Source: CAVQEK01 sp964596645 (lineage in GTDB: Bacteria; Bacteroidota; Bacteroidia; Cytophagales; Cyclobacteriaceae). From it: a DNA stretch of 29,906 nucleotides. The DNA lies in assembly GCA_964596645.1 (NCBI GenBank), contig CAZQVB010000046.1, positions 1-29,906 of the forward strand. Reading direction: 5' to 3'. This document shows, in pieces, positions 6,570 through 14,639 of this stretch (position 1 is its first letter; each line of letters opens with the position of its first letter). The notes below the pieces were generated by a model, which saw nothing but the letters and a program-made list of their open reading frames with translations, had not been told where the DNA came from and did no database searches. The translations under genes and the position numbers were made by a program.

Positions 6570-8291
6570 ATGAACAAAAAAACACCCCTTAGAAGTGCCG
6601 AGTGGTTTGGCAAAAACGATAAGATGGGCTACGTGCACCGCAGTTGGCTGCGCAACCAGGGCCATCCCGACCACATGTTTCGCGGCCGCCCAGTGATTGG
6701 CATATGCAACACCTGGTCTGATCTCACACCGTGCAATGCCCACCTGCGCGACTTTGCCGAGATCGTGAAACGTGGCGTATACGAAGCAGGTGGTTTTCCT
6801 CTGGAGTTTCCGGTGATGTCGCTGGGCGAAACCATTATGAAGCCCACCACCATGCTCTACCGCAACCTGGCCAGCATGGATGTGGAAGAAAGTATACGCG
6901 CCAATCCGCTCGACGGCGTGGTGCTGCTGACCGGATGCGACAAAACCACGCCCTCTACACTGATGGGCGCTGCCAGCGTAGGCCTGCCTACCATTGTAAT
7001 GCCGGGCGGCCCCATGCTCAATGGCAAATTTCGCGGACAGGACATAGGCTCCGGCACGGCTACCTGGCAACTGGCCGAAGGCATGAAGGCCGGTACCGTG
7101 AGTGAGGCCGATATGGCGGAAGCCGAAAGCTGCATGTCGCGCAGCGCGGGGCATTGCATGACCATGGGCACCGCCTCTACCATGGCCGTAATGGTGGAAA
7201 CACTCGGCCTCACCCTGCCCGGCGTAGCGTCGATACCGGCCGTAGACAGCCGCAAAAAAGTGATGGCCCACCTCACCGGCAACCGCATAGTAGAGATGGT
7301 GCACGAAGATCTGCGCTTGTCGACCATACTCACCCGGCAGGCCTTTGAAAATGCCATAAAGGTAAATGCCGCCGTGGGCGGTTCTACCAACATGATCATT
7401 CACCTGCTCGCACTGGCCGGCCGGTTGAATATAGACCTGACACTGGAAGACTTCGACCGCCTCGGCAGCAGTATGCCGCTCTTGCTGAACCTGATGCCTT
7501 CCGGCAAATATCTGATGGAAGATTTCTACTATGCCGGTGGACTGCCGGTGGTTTTGAAAGAACTATCCGGGGTATTGCACGCATCGTGCATGACGGTGAA
7601 TGGCAAGTCGCTGCAGGAAAACAACGAAAACGCCGTATGCTACAACACCGACGTGATCGGCACCTTAGACAAACCTTTTCAGCATAATGCCGGTATAGCC
7701 GTACTCAAAGGCAACTTGTGTATACATGGCGCGGTGATAAAGCCATCGGCCGCCACGGCCAGGCTGATGAAGCACGAGGGCAAGGCCGTAGTATTTGAGA
7801 ACATAGAAGACTACCACGCCCGCATAGACGACCCGTTGCTGCCCATCGACGAAAACTCTGTGATGGTGCTCAAAGGCGTAGGTCCTGCCGGCTACCCCGG
7901 CATGCCGGAGGTGGGCAACATGGACCTGCCGGAAAAGCTCATAAAAAAAGGTGTTCGCGACATTGTGCGCATATCCGACGGGCGCATGAGTGGCACGGCC
8001 TATGGTACGGTTGTACTACACGTGTCGCCGGAGTCGGTGGCCGGGGGCAACCTGGCACTGGTGCAAAATGGCGACACCATAGCGCTCGATGTAGAAAATC
8101 GCAGCCTCAACCTGCTGGTGAGCGAGGAGGAACTTGCCAAAAGAAGGTCGCAATGGCAGGCGCCAAACCCACTGGCCGACCGCGGCTACACGGCGCTCTT
8201 CATCAACCATGTGGAGCAGGCGCACCTGGGCTGCGACTTTGATTTTCTGAAAGGTGGCTCAGGCGACCGGGTGATGCGCGACTGCCACTAA
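6570..8291 (+). CDS. IlvD/Edd-family aldonate (pentonate) dehydratase
   Basis: This 573-residue [Fe-S] dehydratase would remove water from a sugar acid to give a 2-keto-3-deoxy sugar acid. Cysteines C55 (TPCN), C123 (TGCDKTTPS) and C196 (SAGHCMTMGTAST) are spaced 68 and 73 residues apart, the same spacing as the C59/C127/C200 cluster ligands known for L-arabinonate dehydratase, so this is the pentonate branch rather than dihydroxy-acid dehydratase. Other family marks are VVLLTGCDKT, GGSTNMIIHL (about 272) and the C-terminal SDGRMSGTAYGTVVLHVSPE. The GntP permease starts 6 bp after the stop, and a KdaD-like gene follows, so a pentonate or related aldonate is the likely substrate. The preferred sugar (arabinonate, xylonate, galactonate or fuconate) is not decided by the sequence. 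Confidence 0.85.
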   Translation: MNKKTPLRSAEWFGKNDKMGYVHRSWLRNQGHPDHMFRGRPVIGICNTWSDLTPCNAHLRDFAEIVKRGVYEAGGFPLEFPVMSLGETIMKPTTMLYRNLASMDVEESIRANPLDGVVLLTGCDKTTPSTLMGAASVGLPTIVMPGGPMLNGKFRGQDIGSGTATWQLAEGMKAGTVSEADMAEAESCMSRSAGHCMTMGTASTMAVMVETLGLTLPGVASIPAVDSRKKVMAHLTGNRIVEMVHEDLRLSTILTRQAFENAIKVNAAVGGSTNMIIHLLALAGRLNIDLTLEDFDRLGSSMPLLLNLMPSGKYLMEDFYYAGGLPVVLKELSGVLHASCMTVNGKSLQENNENAVCYNTDVIGTLDKPFQHNAGIAVLKGNLCIHGAVIKPSAATARLMKHEGKAVVFENIEDYHARIDDPLLPIDENSVMVLKGVGPAGYPGMPEVGNMDLPEKLIKKGVRDIVRISDGRMSGTAYGTVVLHVSPESVAGGNLALVQNGDTIALDVENRSLNLLVSEEELAKRRSQWQAPNPLADRGYTALFINHVEQAHLGCDFDFLKGGSGDRVMRDCH

Positions 8292-8297
8292 CCCGCC

Positions 8298-9638
8298 ATG
8301 ATGCTCATTATCTCACTGATCGTATGTGTGGTGTTCATTGTGCTGGCCACTACGCGGCTTCATCTGCATCCTTTTCTGGCCTTGCTGATAGCGGCATTTT
8401 CTTTTGGCCTGCTCACCGCTATGCCACTTCCGCTCATCATCACCTCCATCAACGAGGGCTTTGGCGGCACCATTGGCAACATCGGCATCATCATCATTTT
8501 CGGCATCATCATCGGCACTTTTCTGGAAAACTCCGGTGGGGCATATGCTTTGGCCAGCAGCCTGCTGCGCCGTGTAGGCCGCAAGCGTCTGCACCTCACC
8601 CTGGGCATCATCGGCTTCACAGTGTCTATACCAGTATTTGCCGATAGCGGTTTCATCATCCTTTCGCCACTGAACAAAGCGCTGAGTCGCCAGGCGGGGG
8701 TGTCTCTAGCGGGCACAGCACTCGCCCTGTCGCTGGGGCTTATGAGCAGCCATACACTGGTGCCACCCACACCCGGGCCCATCGCGGCGGCTGGCATACT
8801 CCAGGCCGACCTCGGACTGGTGATACTGCTTGGGCTGAGCGTGAGCGTAGTATCGATGCTGGTATGCGTGATGTTTGCCACATATATGGGAAAAAAGGTG
8901 TGGGTAGATCCTGCTCCCGGCAAACACGAAACAGCAACTACCCATGACCATACGTACACACCCGGCGCTTTAAAATCATTCCTGCCCATCATCGTGCCTA
9001 TTTCACTTATTGTGCTGAAATCGGTGGCGGACTATCCGGCCAGGCCACTGGGTGAAGGCAATCTTCAAGTTGTGGCGTCTTTTGTGGGCCAGCCGGTGGT
9101 GGCACTTTTTGCCGGTATGCTGCTGGCGCTCACGCTCCCCAGGCGGCTCGACAAGAAAATGCTCTCGGAAGCCGGCTGGGTAGGCGCAGCATTGAAAAAT
9201 GCCGCCATCATTATATTGATAACCGGAGCCGGCGGGGCATTTGGAAAAATACTTCAAAACTCAGCCCTGCCTCAGGTGCTCAGCAGCCACGTGGCGAATT
9301 GGCCCATCGGCCTGTGGCTGCCCTTTCTGGTGGCTGCAGCGTTGAAGTCGGCGCAAGGTTCCTCTACGGTGGCCATCATTACTACAGCTTCGCTCATGGC
9401 GCCGCTGCTGTTGCCTATGCAGCTGCATACGCCCCTGCTGTCGGCTATGGTGGTGGTCGCCATCGGCGCAGGCTCCAACGTAGCCTCACATGCCAATGAT
9501 AGTTTCTTCTGGGTGATGACGCAGATGACCGGCATAAGCGTGAAAAACGGCTACCGTCTGTTGAGTACCGGCACGGTGCTGCTTGGTGTTACGGCCATGC
9601 TCGTACTGAGCCTCATCCATCTGATCATCGGCCCATAA
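8298..9638 (+). CDS. GntP-family gluconate/aldonate permease
   Basis: This 446-residue polytopic inner-membrane protein has about 12 hydrophobic segments (starting MLIISLIVCVVFIVLATT). Its GntP-family stretches include a glycine-rich IGNIGIIIIFGIIIGTFLENSGGA (about 58-80), SSHTLVPPTPGPIAAAG near 152-168, LKSAQGSSTVAIIT near 348-360 and GAGSNVASHANDSFFWV near 393-408. GntP members are proton-coupled importers of gluconate and other sugar acids. It starts 6 bp after the dehydratase stop (a second ATG follows immediately at 8301) and is surely co-transcribed, so it should import that enzyme's substrate. Confidence 0.88.
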   Translation: MMLIISLIVCVVFIVLATTRLHLHPFLALLIAAFSFGLLTAMPLPLIITSINEGFGGTIGNIGIIIIFGIIIGTFLENSGGAYALASSLLRRVGRKRLHLTLGIIGFTVSIPVFADSGFIILSPLNKALSRQAGVSLAGTALALSLGLMSSHTLVPPTPGPIAAAGILQADLGLVILLGLSVSVVSMLVCVMFATYMGKKVWVDPAPGKHETATTHDHTYTPGALKSFLPIIVPISLIVLKSVADYPARPLGEGNLQVVASFVGQPVVALFAGMLLALTLPRRLDKKMLSEAGWVGAALKNAAIIILITGAGGAFGKILQNSALPQVLSSHVANWPIGLWLPFLVAAALKSAQGSSTVAIITTASLMAPLLLPMQLHTPLLSAMVVVAIGAGSNVASHANDSFFWVMTQMTGISVKNGYRLLSTGTVLLGVTAMLVLSLIHLIIGP

Positions 9639-9697
9639 GCCAGGGCTTTTCCTGATGGATATGCCTGCCCCGGGTAGACATGCTTAACCCGCTTCAT

Positions 9698-9705
9698 TAG
9701 ATTTG
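9698..9705 (+). promoter_or_regulatory. Internal promoter box before the KdaD-like gene
   Basis: TAGATTTG is a perfect TAnnTTTG -7 element, ending 21 nt before the ATG at 9727. It lies in the 88-bp gap after the permease, so the third gene of the cluster can be transcribed separately as well as by read-through. No clear TTG at -33. Confidence 0.5.
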
Positions 9706-9726
9706 CCCACCAAAATTCCTTCAATT

Positions 9727-10575
9727 ATGACAGAATCACCCATCAAATTATATCGCACCCAACACGGCGTACTGCTGCAGAAAAACGACCAATATTTTGT
9801 AAAGGACACCGATTGGGATGAGTTGATACAACAAGACAATCTCTACGCCACACTCAATGACTGCGCCCGCCAGTGGCCTGCGTCGGAGGAGCCTGAGCAA
9901 CTGCTGCAGTCGGCCCTGCTGAGGCCGGCCAGCCGGCAAGAAATTTGGGCGTCGGGCGTCACTTATAAGCGCAGCCGCGAGGCACGAGTGGAGGAGTCGA
10001 AAGATGCAGGCGGGGGCGATTTTTATGATCGGGTGTACGATGCAGAGCGGCCGGAAATTTTCTTTAAATGTGCGGCCTTTCGCTCGGTAGGCCACGCCGA
10101 GGCCCTGCGCATACGCAAAGATTCCACTTGGAATGTGCCCGAGCCGGAGCTCACCCTGCTGGCATCCCGCACCGGTAAAATAACCGGCTACACCATAGGC
10201 AATGATATGAGCTCGCGCTCTATAGAAGGCGAAAATCCCCTGTACCTGCCTCAGGCAAAAAGTTATGATGGCTGTGCGGCGTTGGGCCCGTGCATTTCAG
10301 TATTTGAGAAAGGCATACCGGCCGATGCCGTCATCAACATGACCATAGAGCGCAGCGGGAGAACGGCCTTTGAAGGCTCTGTGGGCATCGACAACATGAA
10401 GCGCACGCATACTGAGCTGGTGGAATATCTCTTTCGTGAATGCAGCTTCCCGCATGGCTGCTTCCTCATGACCGGCACAGGCATAGTGCCAGACCATACT
10501 TTTACGCTTTTTCCCAAAGACGTTGTCCACATCAGCATAGAACACATCGGTATGCTCACCAATACAGTGGCATGA
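9727..10575 (+). CDS. FAH-fold 2-keto-3-deoxy-pentonate dehydratase-like protein (KdaD-like)
   Basis: This 282-residue protein of the fumarylacetoacetate-hydrolase superfamily resembles 2-dehydro-3-deoxy-D-arabinonate dehydratase, which forms 2-oxoglutarate semialdehyde. Marks are WASGVTYKRSREARVEES (about 77-94), YDAERPEIFFKC (near 108), a STWNVPEPELTL segment holding the metal-ligand E-x-E pair (about 135-146), GYTIGNDMSSRSIEGENPLYLPQ (near 157) and the LMTGTGIVP signature (about 248-256). The frame is open upstream to a TTG at 9703, but that codon overlaps the -7 box, so ATG 9727 is chosen. With the dehydratase and permease it gives the Weimberg/Dahms-like non-phosphorylative route. The final semialdehyde dehydrogenase is not in this window. 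Confidence 0.8.
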   Translation: MTESPIKLYRTQHGVLLQKNDQYFVKDTDWDELIQQDNLYATLNDCARQWPASEEPEQLLQSALLRPASRQEIWASGVTYKRSREARVEESKDAGGGDFYDRVYDAERPEIFFKCAAFRSVGHAEALRIRKDSTWNVPEPELTLLASRTGKITGYTIGNDMSSRSIEGENPLYLPQAKSYDGCAALGPCISVFEKGIPADAVINMTIERSGRTAFEGSVGIDNMKRTHTELVEYLFRECSFPHGCFLMTGTGIVPDHTFTLFPKDVVHISIEHIGMLTNTVA

Positions 10576-10650
10576 GCCAATACTGCTCACCATACCGTCC
10601 GACACAGAAAGCGTTATTCTGCCGGATCGCGGAGTATACACCCGCGCACA

Positions 10651-10854
10651 CTAGAGCCAAAGCCTGGCACTTTGACCAGGATAAACGCCACAGTGCCGCA
10701 CCATCTGGGCAACATTGATGTGCGCTTGGAGGCAAAGGAGCAAGCCGTGCAATGTGAGATACACCTGCCAGAAGGGCTGGAAGGCAAATTCATCTGGCAG
10801 GGAAAAATTCACTCCTTGCACGGTGGCAGCCAACAATTCAACCTTGGTCGCTAG
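10651..10854 (+). pseudogene. 3' remnant of an alpha-L-rhamnosidase-like glycosidase gene
   Basis: A frame open to the stop at 10852-10854 reads ATVPHHLGNIDVRLEAKEQ, then EIHLPEGLEGKFIWQGKI and a final HGGSQQFNL. This is the pattern of the C-terminal beta-sandwich of GH78-type alpha-L-rhamnosidases and related six-hairpin glycosidases (ATVPxxxGxIxV ... LPxGLxGxFxWxGK). No catalytic barrel, start codon or continuous frame is found upstream; the KdaD-like gene ends at 10575. So this is the last ~60 residues of a lost gene, facing the OmpA gene tail to tail. The exact GH family is uncertain. Confidence 0.5.
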
Positions 10855-10871
10855 CCGCTCCCAGGTTGTGG

Positions 10872-12575
10872 CTACTCCAGTACGCGCAGCATCACCCAGT
10901 AGCTGCGCTCCTCTTCAGCACGGTCTTTCGTGAATCGGTCGCTGTACCCCACGGCCCGCAGGCGATGTGGCGGCGCACCGTCGGCCACCAGCCGGTCTAC
11001 GATGGCCTGCGCCTGGGCCTGCGTGCGGTCGTTGTGGTAGGTGGTGTTGACTTTATAAAATATAAGCCTTTCAGCATCCTCCGGATCCAGTGGCCGGTAG
11101 CCTTGCAGCATGAGGGAATCTTGCTGCGCCAACGTATTGCCATCGTTGCCGACTGTACTATCACTTGGCAGCGTATACTGGTTTATCGCTTGCGTTGGTT
11201 CATTCATTATTTCAACATACACCGTGTCGTGCACAGCCTCGGTGAAGTCGCCATGCTGCAGGCTGTCGGTATACACCTGATCGATGTACGCGGCAATCTC
11301 GAAGCTGGCCTGTGGGTTCATCTGCATCAGCCGCGCTATACGGCGCAGCTCCAGGGCCGAAGTTGCGCTGAGTGCTGCTGAGTAGGGTTCGAAACGAATG
11401 GCAGACAGATGATGCTCGCTGCCGGGGGTGAGTGGCTGCAAGGTGATCTCCGGCTTTTCCCAACCCGACCGCGTCGTATGGCGCAGATCGTACAGTCGGG
11501 AGTAGAACGAATAGCCGGACTGTTTGGGGAAAATGGAGAAGTCACTCATGCTGCCGGAGGGCAACAAAGCAAAAAAATTGCCCGTGGTACGCACATTGCC
11601 TATAGTGATGGGTGTGGCGTCGGTGGCATCATGAATAAATATCTGGGCCTGCTCCGGGGCAATGCCGCTGACCAATCCCGACAGCATCATCACCTTGTCC
11701 GGGCGCAACGCTTCCGGAAGCACAGCCTCGAACAAGTGAAATTGCTCTTTGAACTTATCTGTGTAGTACACGATTTCCCCATGTGCAGGAATACTTACAA
11801 ATTCATCATTGATGTCGGTGTTGATGAAGCTCATGGGCTGAGGCTGGCTCCAGCCGTTGCCTTGCTTGCGCGTGAGGTACAAATCCATGCCGCCGCTGCC
11901 CCCTGGCCTGTTGGAAGCAAAAATCAATGTTTTGTTGTCGGCCAGGATGCGTGGTGTCGTTTCATGCGCCATGTTCACCGGCTCAGGCAGTGCCACCGCC
12001 TCACCCCACAAGCCGCCAGGCCTGCGCTCAGAAGCAAACACCTTGCAATTTCCCTTGTCGCGACCCTCCATGGTTTCGCAGCGCATAAAGTACAACAACT
12101 TGCCATCGGGCGAGAGGCTGGGGTTGCCTTCGTTGCCATTGGTATTTACAGGCTTGCCGACATTGACCGGGGCGCTCCACATGCTGCCTTTTTTTTCACT
12201 CATCCATATGTCGTACCGGCCTATGCCGTTGGCACGGGCTGCGGCAAAGTAGAGCGACTGCCCGTCGTAGCTGAGGCAGTGGCTGCCCAGGTGATCGGTG
12301 CGGGGGTTGAATATGCCCTGCACAAATTCCGGCTCTATCCACCCTCCCCCGCTTTCGCGTTGGGTATATTTTAATTCGAAATCGCCACTGTTGGTGTAGT
12401 TGGACAGAAAAATCATATAGCTGCCATCGCCGCTTAGCGTTGGGTATATGTGCGATGTAGTGGGGAAGTTGACCCGGCGTGGCAGTGGCCGTTTGGTGGT
12501 CTGTGCCAGAGAGGCCGGCCCGGCGAGTACTGTCGCGCCGAGCACAGCCCAAAAGATAAAAAGTCTGCACTTCAT
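10872..12575 (-). CDS. PD40 beta-propeller / OmpA-like envelope protein
   Basis: This 567-residue exported protein has an N-terminal signal peptide (MKCRLFIFWAVLGATVLAG, then a cut near ASLAQ). Repeated WD40-like PD40 blades follow: PTLSGDGSYMIFLSN, HCLSYDGQSLYFAAAR, PSLSPDGKLLYFMR, RILADNKTLIFASNR and VSIPAHGEIVYYTD. The C-terminal ~190 residues begin like an OmpA domain (IRFEPYSAALSATSALELRRIARLMQMNP) and end RTQAQAQAIVDRLVADGAPPHRLRAVGYSD, with about 75 non-matching residues between, so the peptidoglycan-binding core is atypical. Bacteroidota use such proteins in envelope attachment and gliding/secretion complexes. The frame is open upstream to 12674, but the signal peptide fixes the start at 12575 (or ATG 12581). 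Confidence 0.8.
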   Translation of the reverse strand: MKCRLFIFWAVLGATVLAGPASLAQTTKRPLPRRVNFPTTSHIYPTLSGDGSYMIFLSNYTNSGDFELKYTQRESGGGWIEPEFVQGIFNPRTDHLGSHCLSYDGQSLYFAAARANGIGRYDIWMSEKKGSMWSAPVNVGKPVNTNGNEGNPSLSPDGKLLYFMRCETMEGRDKGNCKVFASERRPGGLWGEAVALPEPVNMAHETTPRILADNKTLIFASNRPGGSGGMDLYLTRKQGNGWSQPQPMSFINTDINDEFVSIPAHGEIVYYTDKFKEQFHLFEAVLPEALRPDKVMMLSGLVSGIAPEQAQIFIHDATDATPITIGNVRTTGNFFALLPSGSMSDFSIFPKQSGYSFYSRLYDLRHTTRSGWEKPEITLQPLTPGSEHHLSAIRFEPYSAALSATSALELRRIARLMQMNPQASFEIAAYIDQVYTDSLQHGDFTEAVHDTVYVEIMNEPTQAINQYTLPSDSTVGNDGNTLAQQDSLMLQGYRPLDPEDAERLIFYKVNTTYHNDRTQAQAQAIVDRLVADGAPPHRLRAVGYSDRFTKDRAEEERSYWVMLRVLE

Positions 12576-12696
12576 GAGCATATCTGTATAGGGAAACAGG
12601 CGAAGATAGACAAGAGCTAGGCTATGCGGACGCTTGTGTAAGGAATAGGCGCAATTTAATGACGGGAACGGCACAAGGATTACCCATTAAATTTTT

Positions 12697-12780
12697 TTAC
12701 CACGAAGGGCACAATGAATTCACTAAGGACACAAAAAATCTTTGTGAACTTAGTGCAAAACTTCGTGTCCTTTGTGGTAA
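12697..12780. repeat. 84-bp imperfect inverted repeat (ACCACGAAGGGCAC type)
   Basis: The left arm begins TTACCACGAAGGGCACAA and the right arm ends GTGTCCTTTGTGGTAA. The two ~40-bp arms pair over most of their length, with a short loop near 12737-12741. This CCACGAAGG-CACAAAGG unit resembles a widespread bacterial intergenic repeat. It lies between the OmpA-like gene (minus) and a lipoprotein gene (plus), in their shared upstream region, so it could form a long hairpin in RNA or DNA. Function unknown. Confidence 0.75.
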
Positions 12781-12917
12781 TTTCAACGTGTCAGATATAG
12801 CAATACAGGCAGATAGGATAGGCAAACGATATACAACCGGCAGGAAGAAGTGCAGGAGAATAAGGTCATCTATTATAAACAAACAACACATCCTCATTAA
12901 CAATTAAAGGTATAGCT

Positions 12918-13454
12918 ATGAAAACTGCAAATATTATCTTACTACTTGTCGGCACCCTATTTTTCTCTTGTGAAGGAGATTTGCCAGAGCCCAGTTCAAA
13001 TGGTTCAAATACTTTTGGGTGCAAGATAAACGGAGATAAATTTGTACCTCGTAATACAGATTTTAAGAATAACCCCACCTACGCATCTATCACCAATCAG
13101 GGTTTGGTAGTGAGTGGCACCTCTTCACATTCTGGAATTTTAGAACAGGTAGCAATGAATATAGGAGAAGGTCATTTCAAGGGAAAAGGAACTTACATTC
13201 TTGATGAATCGCGGACACCAAAAATGTTGGATTTAAACTACGGTCAATACTCTTATAAAAATTATGATAAAGGGCTTGGCAAAGAAGAATATCATACCGA
13301 CGATGAACATACTGGCAAGCTAATCATAACTCACTTTGATGCAGGCAAAAAGATCGTTGCTGGTACATTCGAGTTCAAGGCCAAATCCCCCACAACAGGC
13401 GAGACCGTCAATATTACAGATGGCCGGTTTGATATTGTGTACAGGACTTATTAA
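12918..13454 (+). CDS. Small lipoprotein of unknown function (DUF6252-like)
   Basis: This 178-residue protein has a lipoprotein signal peptide: MKTANIILLLVGTLFFSC, lipobox LFFSC with C18 as the lipidated cysteine, followed by EGD. The mature part begins FGCKINGDKFVP and later has LIITHFDAGKKIVAGTFEF and GETVNITDGRFDI, a pattern I associate with Bacteroidota DUF6252-type lipoproteins. It is probably anchored in the outer or inner membrane facing the periplasm; no enzymatic motif is seen. AAAGG lies about 11 nt before the ATG. Codon use is more AT-rich than in the neighbours, and it stands alone between an inverted repeat and a convergent gene, so it may have been acquired. Confidence 0.75.
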   Translation: MKTANIILLLVGTLFFSCEGDLPEPSSNGSNTFGCKINGDKFVPRNTDFKNNPTYASITNQGLVVSGTSSHSGILEQVAMNIGEGHFKGKGTYILDESRTPKMLDLNYGQYSYKNYDKGLGKEEYHTDDEHTGKLIITHFDAGKKIVAGTFEFKAKSPTTGETVNITDGRFDIVYRTY

Positions 13455-13584
13455 TACAGCATCCTTCAGGGTCATTCATTTAATATTCTGAGGAATGTGT
13501 TAATTCTTATAGTGCCTGCGGATAAACTCTGACGGAGAAAATCTTTACCAAATATTATTTTCGACCTAAATGTGTCCTGACCCC

Positions 13585-14268
13585 TCAATTGAGGTGAAAA
13601 GGTTGATGTTTAATCATCCTGGATGTGAAGATCAGGGACTGTATCATGACGCCAATCACAATGGCCAGAATGATCTCTATACTGGCCAGCAGCGTACTGC
13701 TGGAGGCAATGCCCCGGGAGTCTTTCATCAGTTCGGCCCCGACCTTGGTTTGTATGTGGGTGAGCGCATACAGGTCGCTCACGGCTCGCTTAAAAGATGC
13801 TACACCGTGCTGATGATACACCTGAGCAGCAGCGCCCCCATCGCCCTGTGCCAGGAGCCATACAACAGAATCTTCGATGTGTGCATATTGATGCAGCTGA
13901 TCTTTCACATCCATGAGCAAACGCGACTCGTTGCTCACCAGATAGGTTTTTTCAAATTCTGAAAGCAGGGAGTCGATCTGGTAGCAATGCTCGTGCAGCC
14001 GTGCCTGCAAGTATGTGTCATCGGCGGGCGTGTGTGCCGTGAGGTGCTGCTCCATCAGCAGCCGTTTGCTGTACAGGTTTTCGGTGATGTAAAAGATGTC
14101 GGCAGCCGGTATCAGCCTGTCCTGATAAATGGAGCTGAAGGTGTCGCTGATTTTTCCAATGTTGTTGCGCTCCACCAGGTTGGTCAGGATCACGGCAAAC
14201 ATGATGACGGCCAGCAGCAGCGCCGCCTTTATTTTATTCTGAATGGCCAGAGTCCAGTTCATCATCAT
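13585..14268 (-). CDS. Stand-alone 4-helix-bundle (4HB-MCP-like) sensor protein
   Basis: This 227-residue membrane protein has a short basic N-terminus, TM1 (IKAALLLAVIMFAVILTNLV, about 13-32), a helical periplasmic domain of ~155 residues, and TM2 (about 190-213), followed by only ~14 cytoplasmic residues. This is the ligand-binding half of a chemoreceptor without HAMP or signalling domains. Free-standing versions of this length occur in Bacteroidota, so it need not be truncated. I see no MCP or kinase sequence after it in the 130 bp before the lipoprotein gene. Ligand and partner are unknown. ATG at 14268 is the first of three consecutive Met codons; any could be the start. Confidence 0.7.
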   Translation of the reverse strand: MMMNWTLAIQNKIKAALLLAVIMFAVILTNLVERNNIGKISDTFSSIYQDRLIPAADIFYITENLYSKRLLMEQHLTAHTPADDTYLQARLHEHCYQIDSLLSEFEKTYLVSNESRLLMDVKDQLHQYAHIEDSVVWLLAQGDGGAAAQVYHQHGVASFKRAVSDLYALTHIQTKVGAELMKDSRGIASSSTLLASIEIILAIVIGVMIQSLIFTSRMIKHQPFHLN

Positions 14269-14639
14269 TTCTTTCGCTCAATATACTCGTAATTATGTGG
14301 CAGCACAAAACAGCCAATAGTGCCTTATACCGGTAGAACAACGACAGAGGCATGTTGATCAATATGACTTGAGGAAAATCCTGAAACTGTGCGGCCATAT
14401 CCCATGCGCAAGCCTGATTACCGCCGGATAATATGGGCGAGCCTGCAGCTACATGGAAAAAATAATAAAAGCAAAGCCTATATTTACGGCTTGTAGTGAC
14501 AGAGGCTTACTGTCTATTTTTTTTCTGAAGAAACGGGTCAGCGACACAATACAGATTTGGTTGCTTTCTCCTCTTTGGAAGTATCAAATACCAGGTGACA
14601 TTTTTTAGACCGCCCTAACCCAGTTGGTGGTCAGTACAA
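14269..14639. promoter_or_regulatory. Divergent intergenic region (371 bp)
   Basis: This separates the 4HB gene (minus) from the membrane-protein gene (plus). A TATATTTA box at 14479-14486 is the same -7-like variant seen before two other genes, but it is about 150 nt from the start at 14640 and has no TTG partner. No RNA gene, repeat or protein frame is evident. Confidence 0.2.

Noticed and set aside
6546..7403. Long minus-strand frame of 285 codons, rich in His, Gly and Ala
   Set aside because: It is antisense to the conserved dehydratase, which has all family motifs in the other strand. The composition is typical of a shadow frame in GC-rich codons.
9703..9726. TTG start giving eight extra residues on the KdaD-like protein
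   Set aside because: The codon lies inside the TAGATTTG -7 box, and ATG 9727 fits the family start.
11409..12374. 321-codon plus-strand frame
   Set aside because: It is antisense to the PD40 propeller gene, has no family resemblance, and the real gene has a signal peptide and clear blades.
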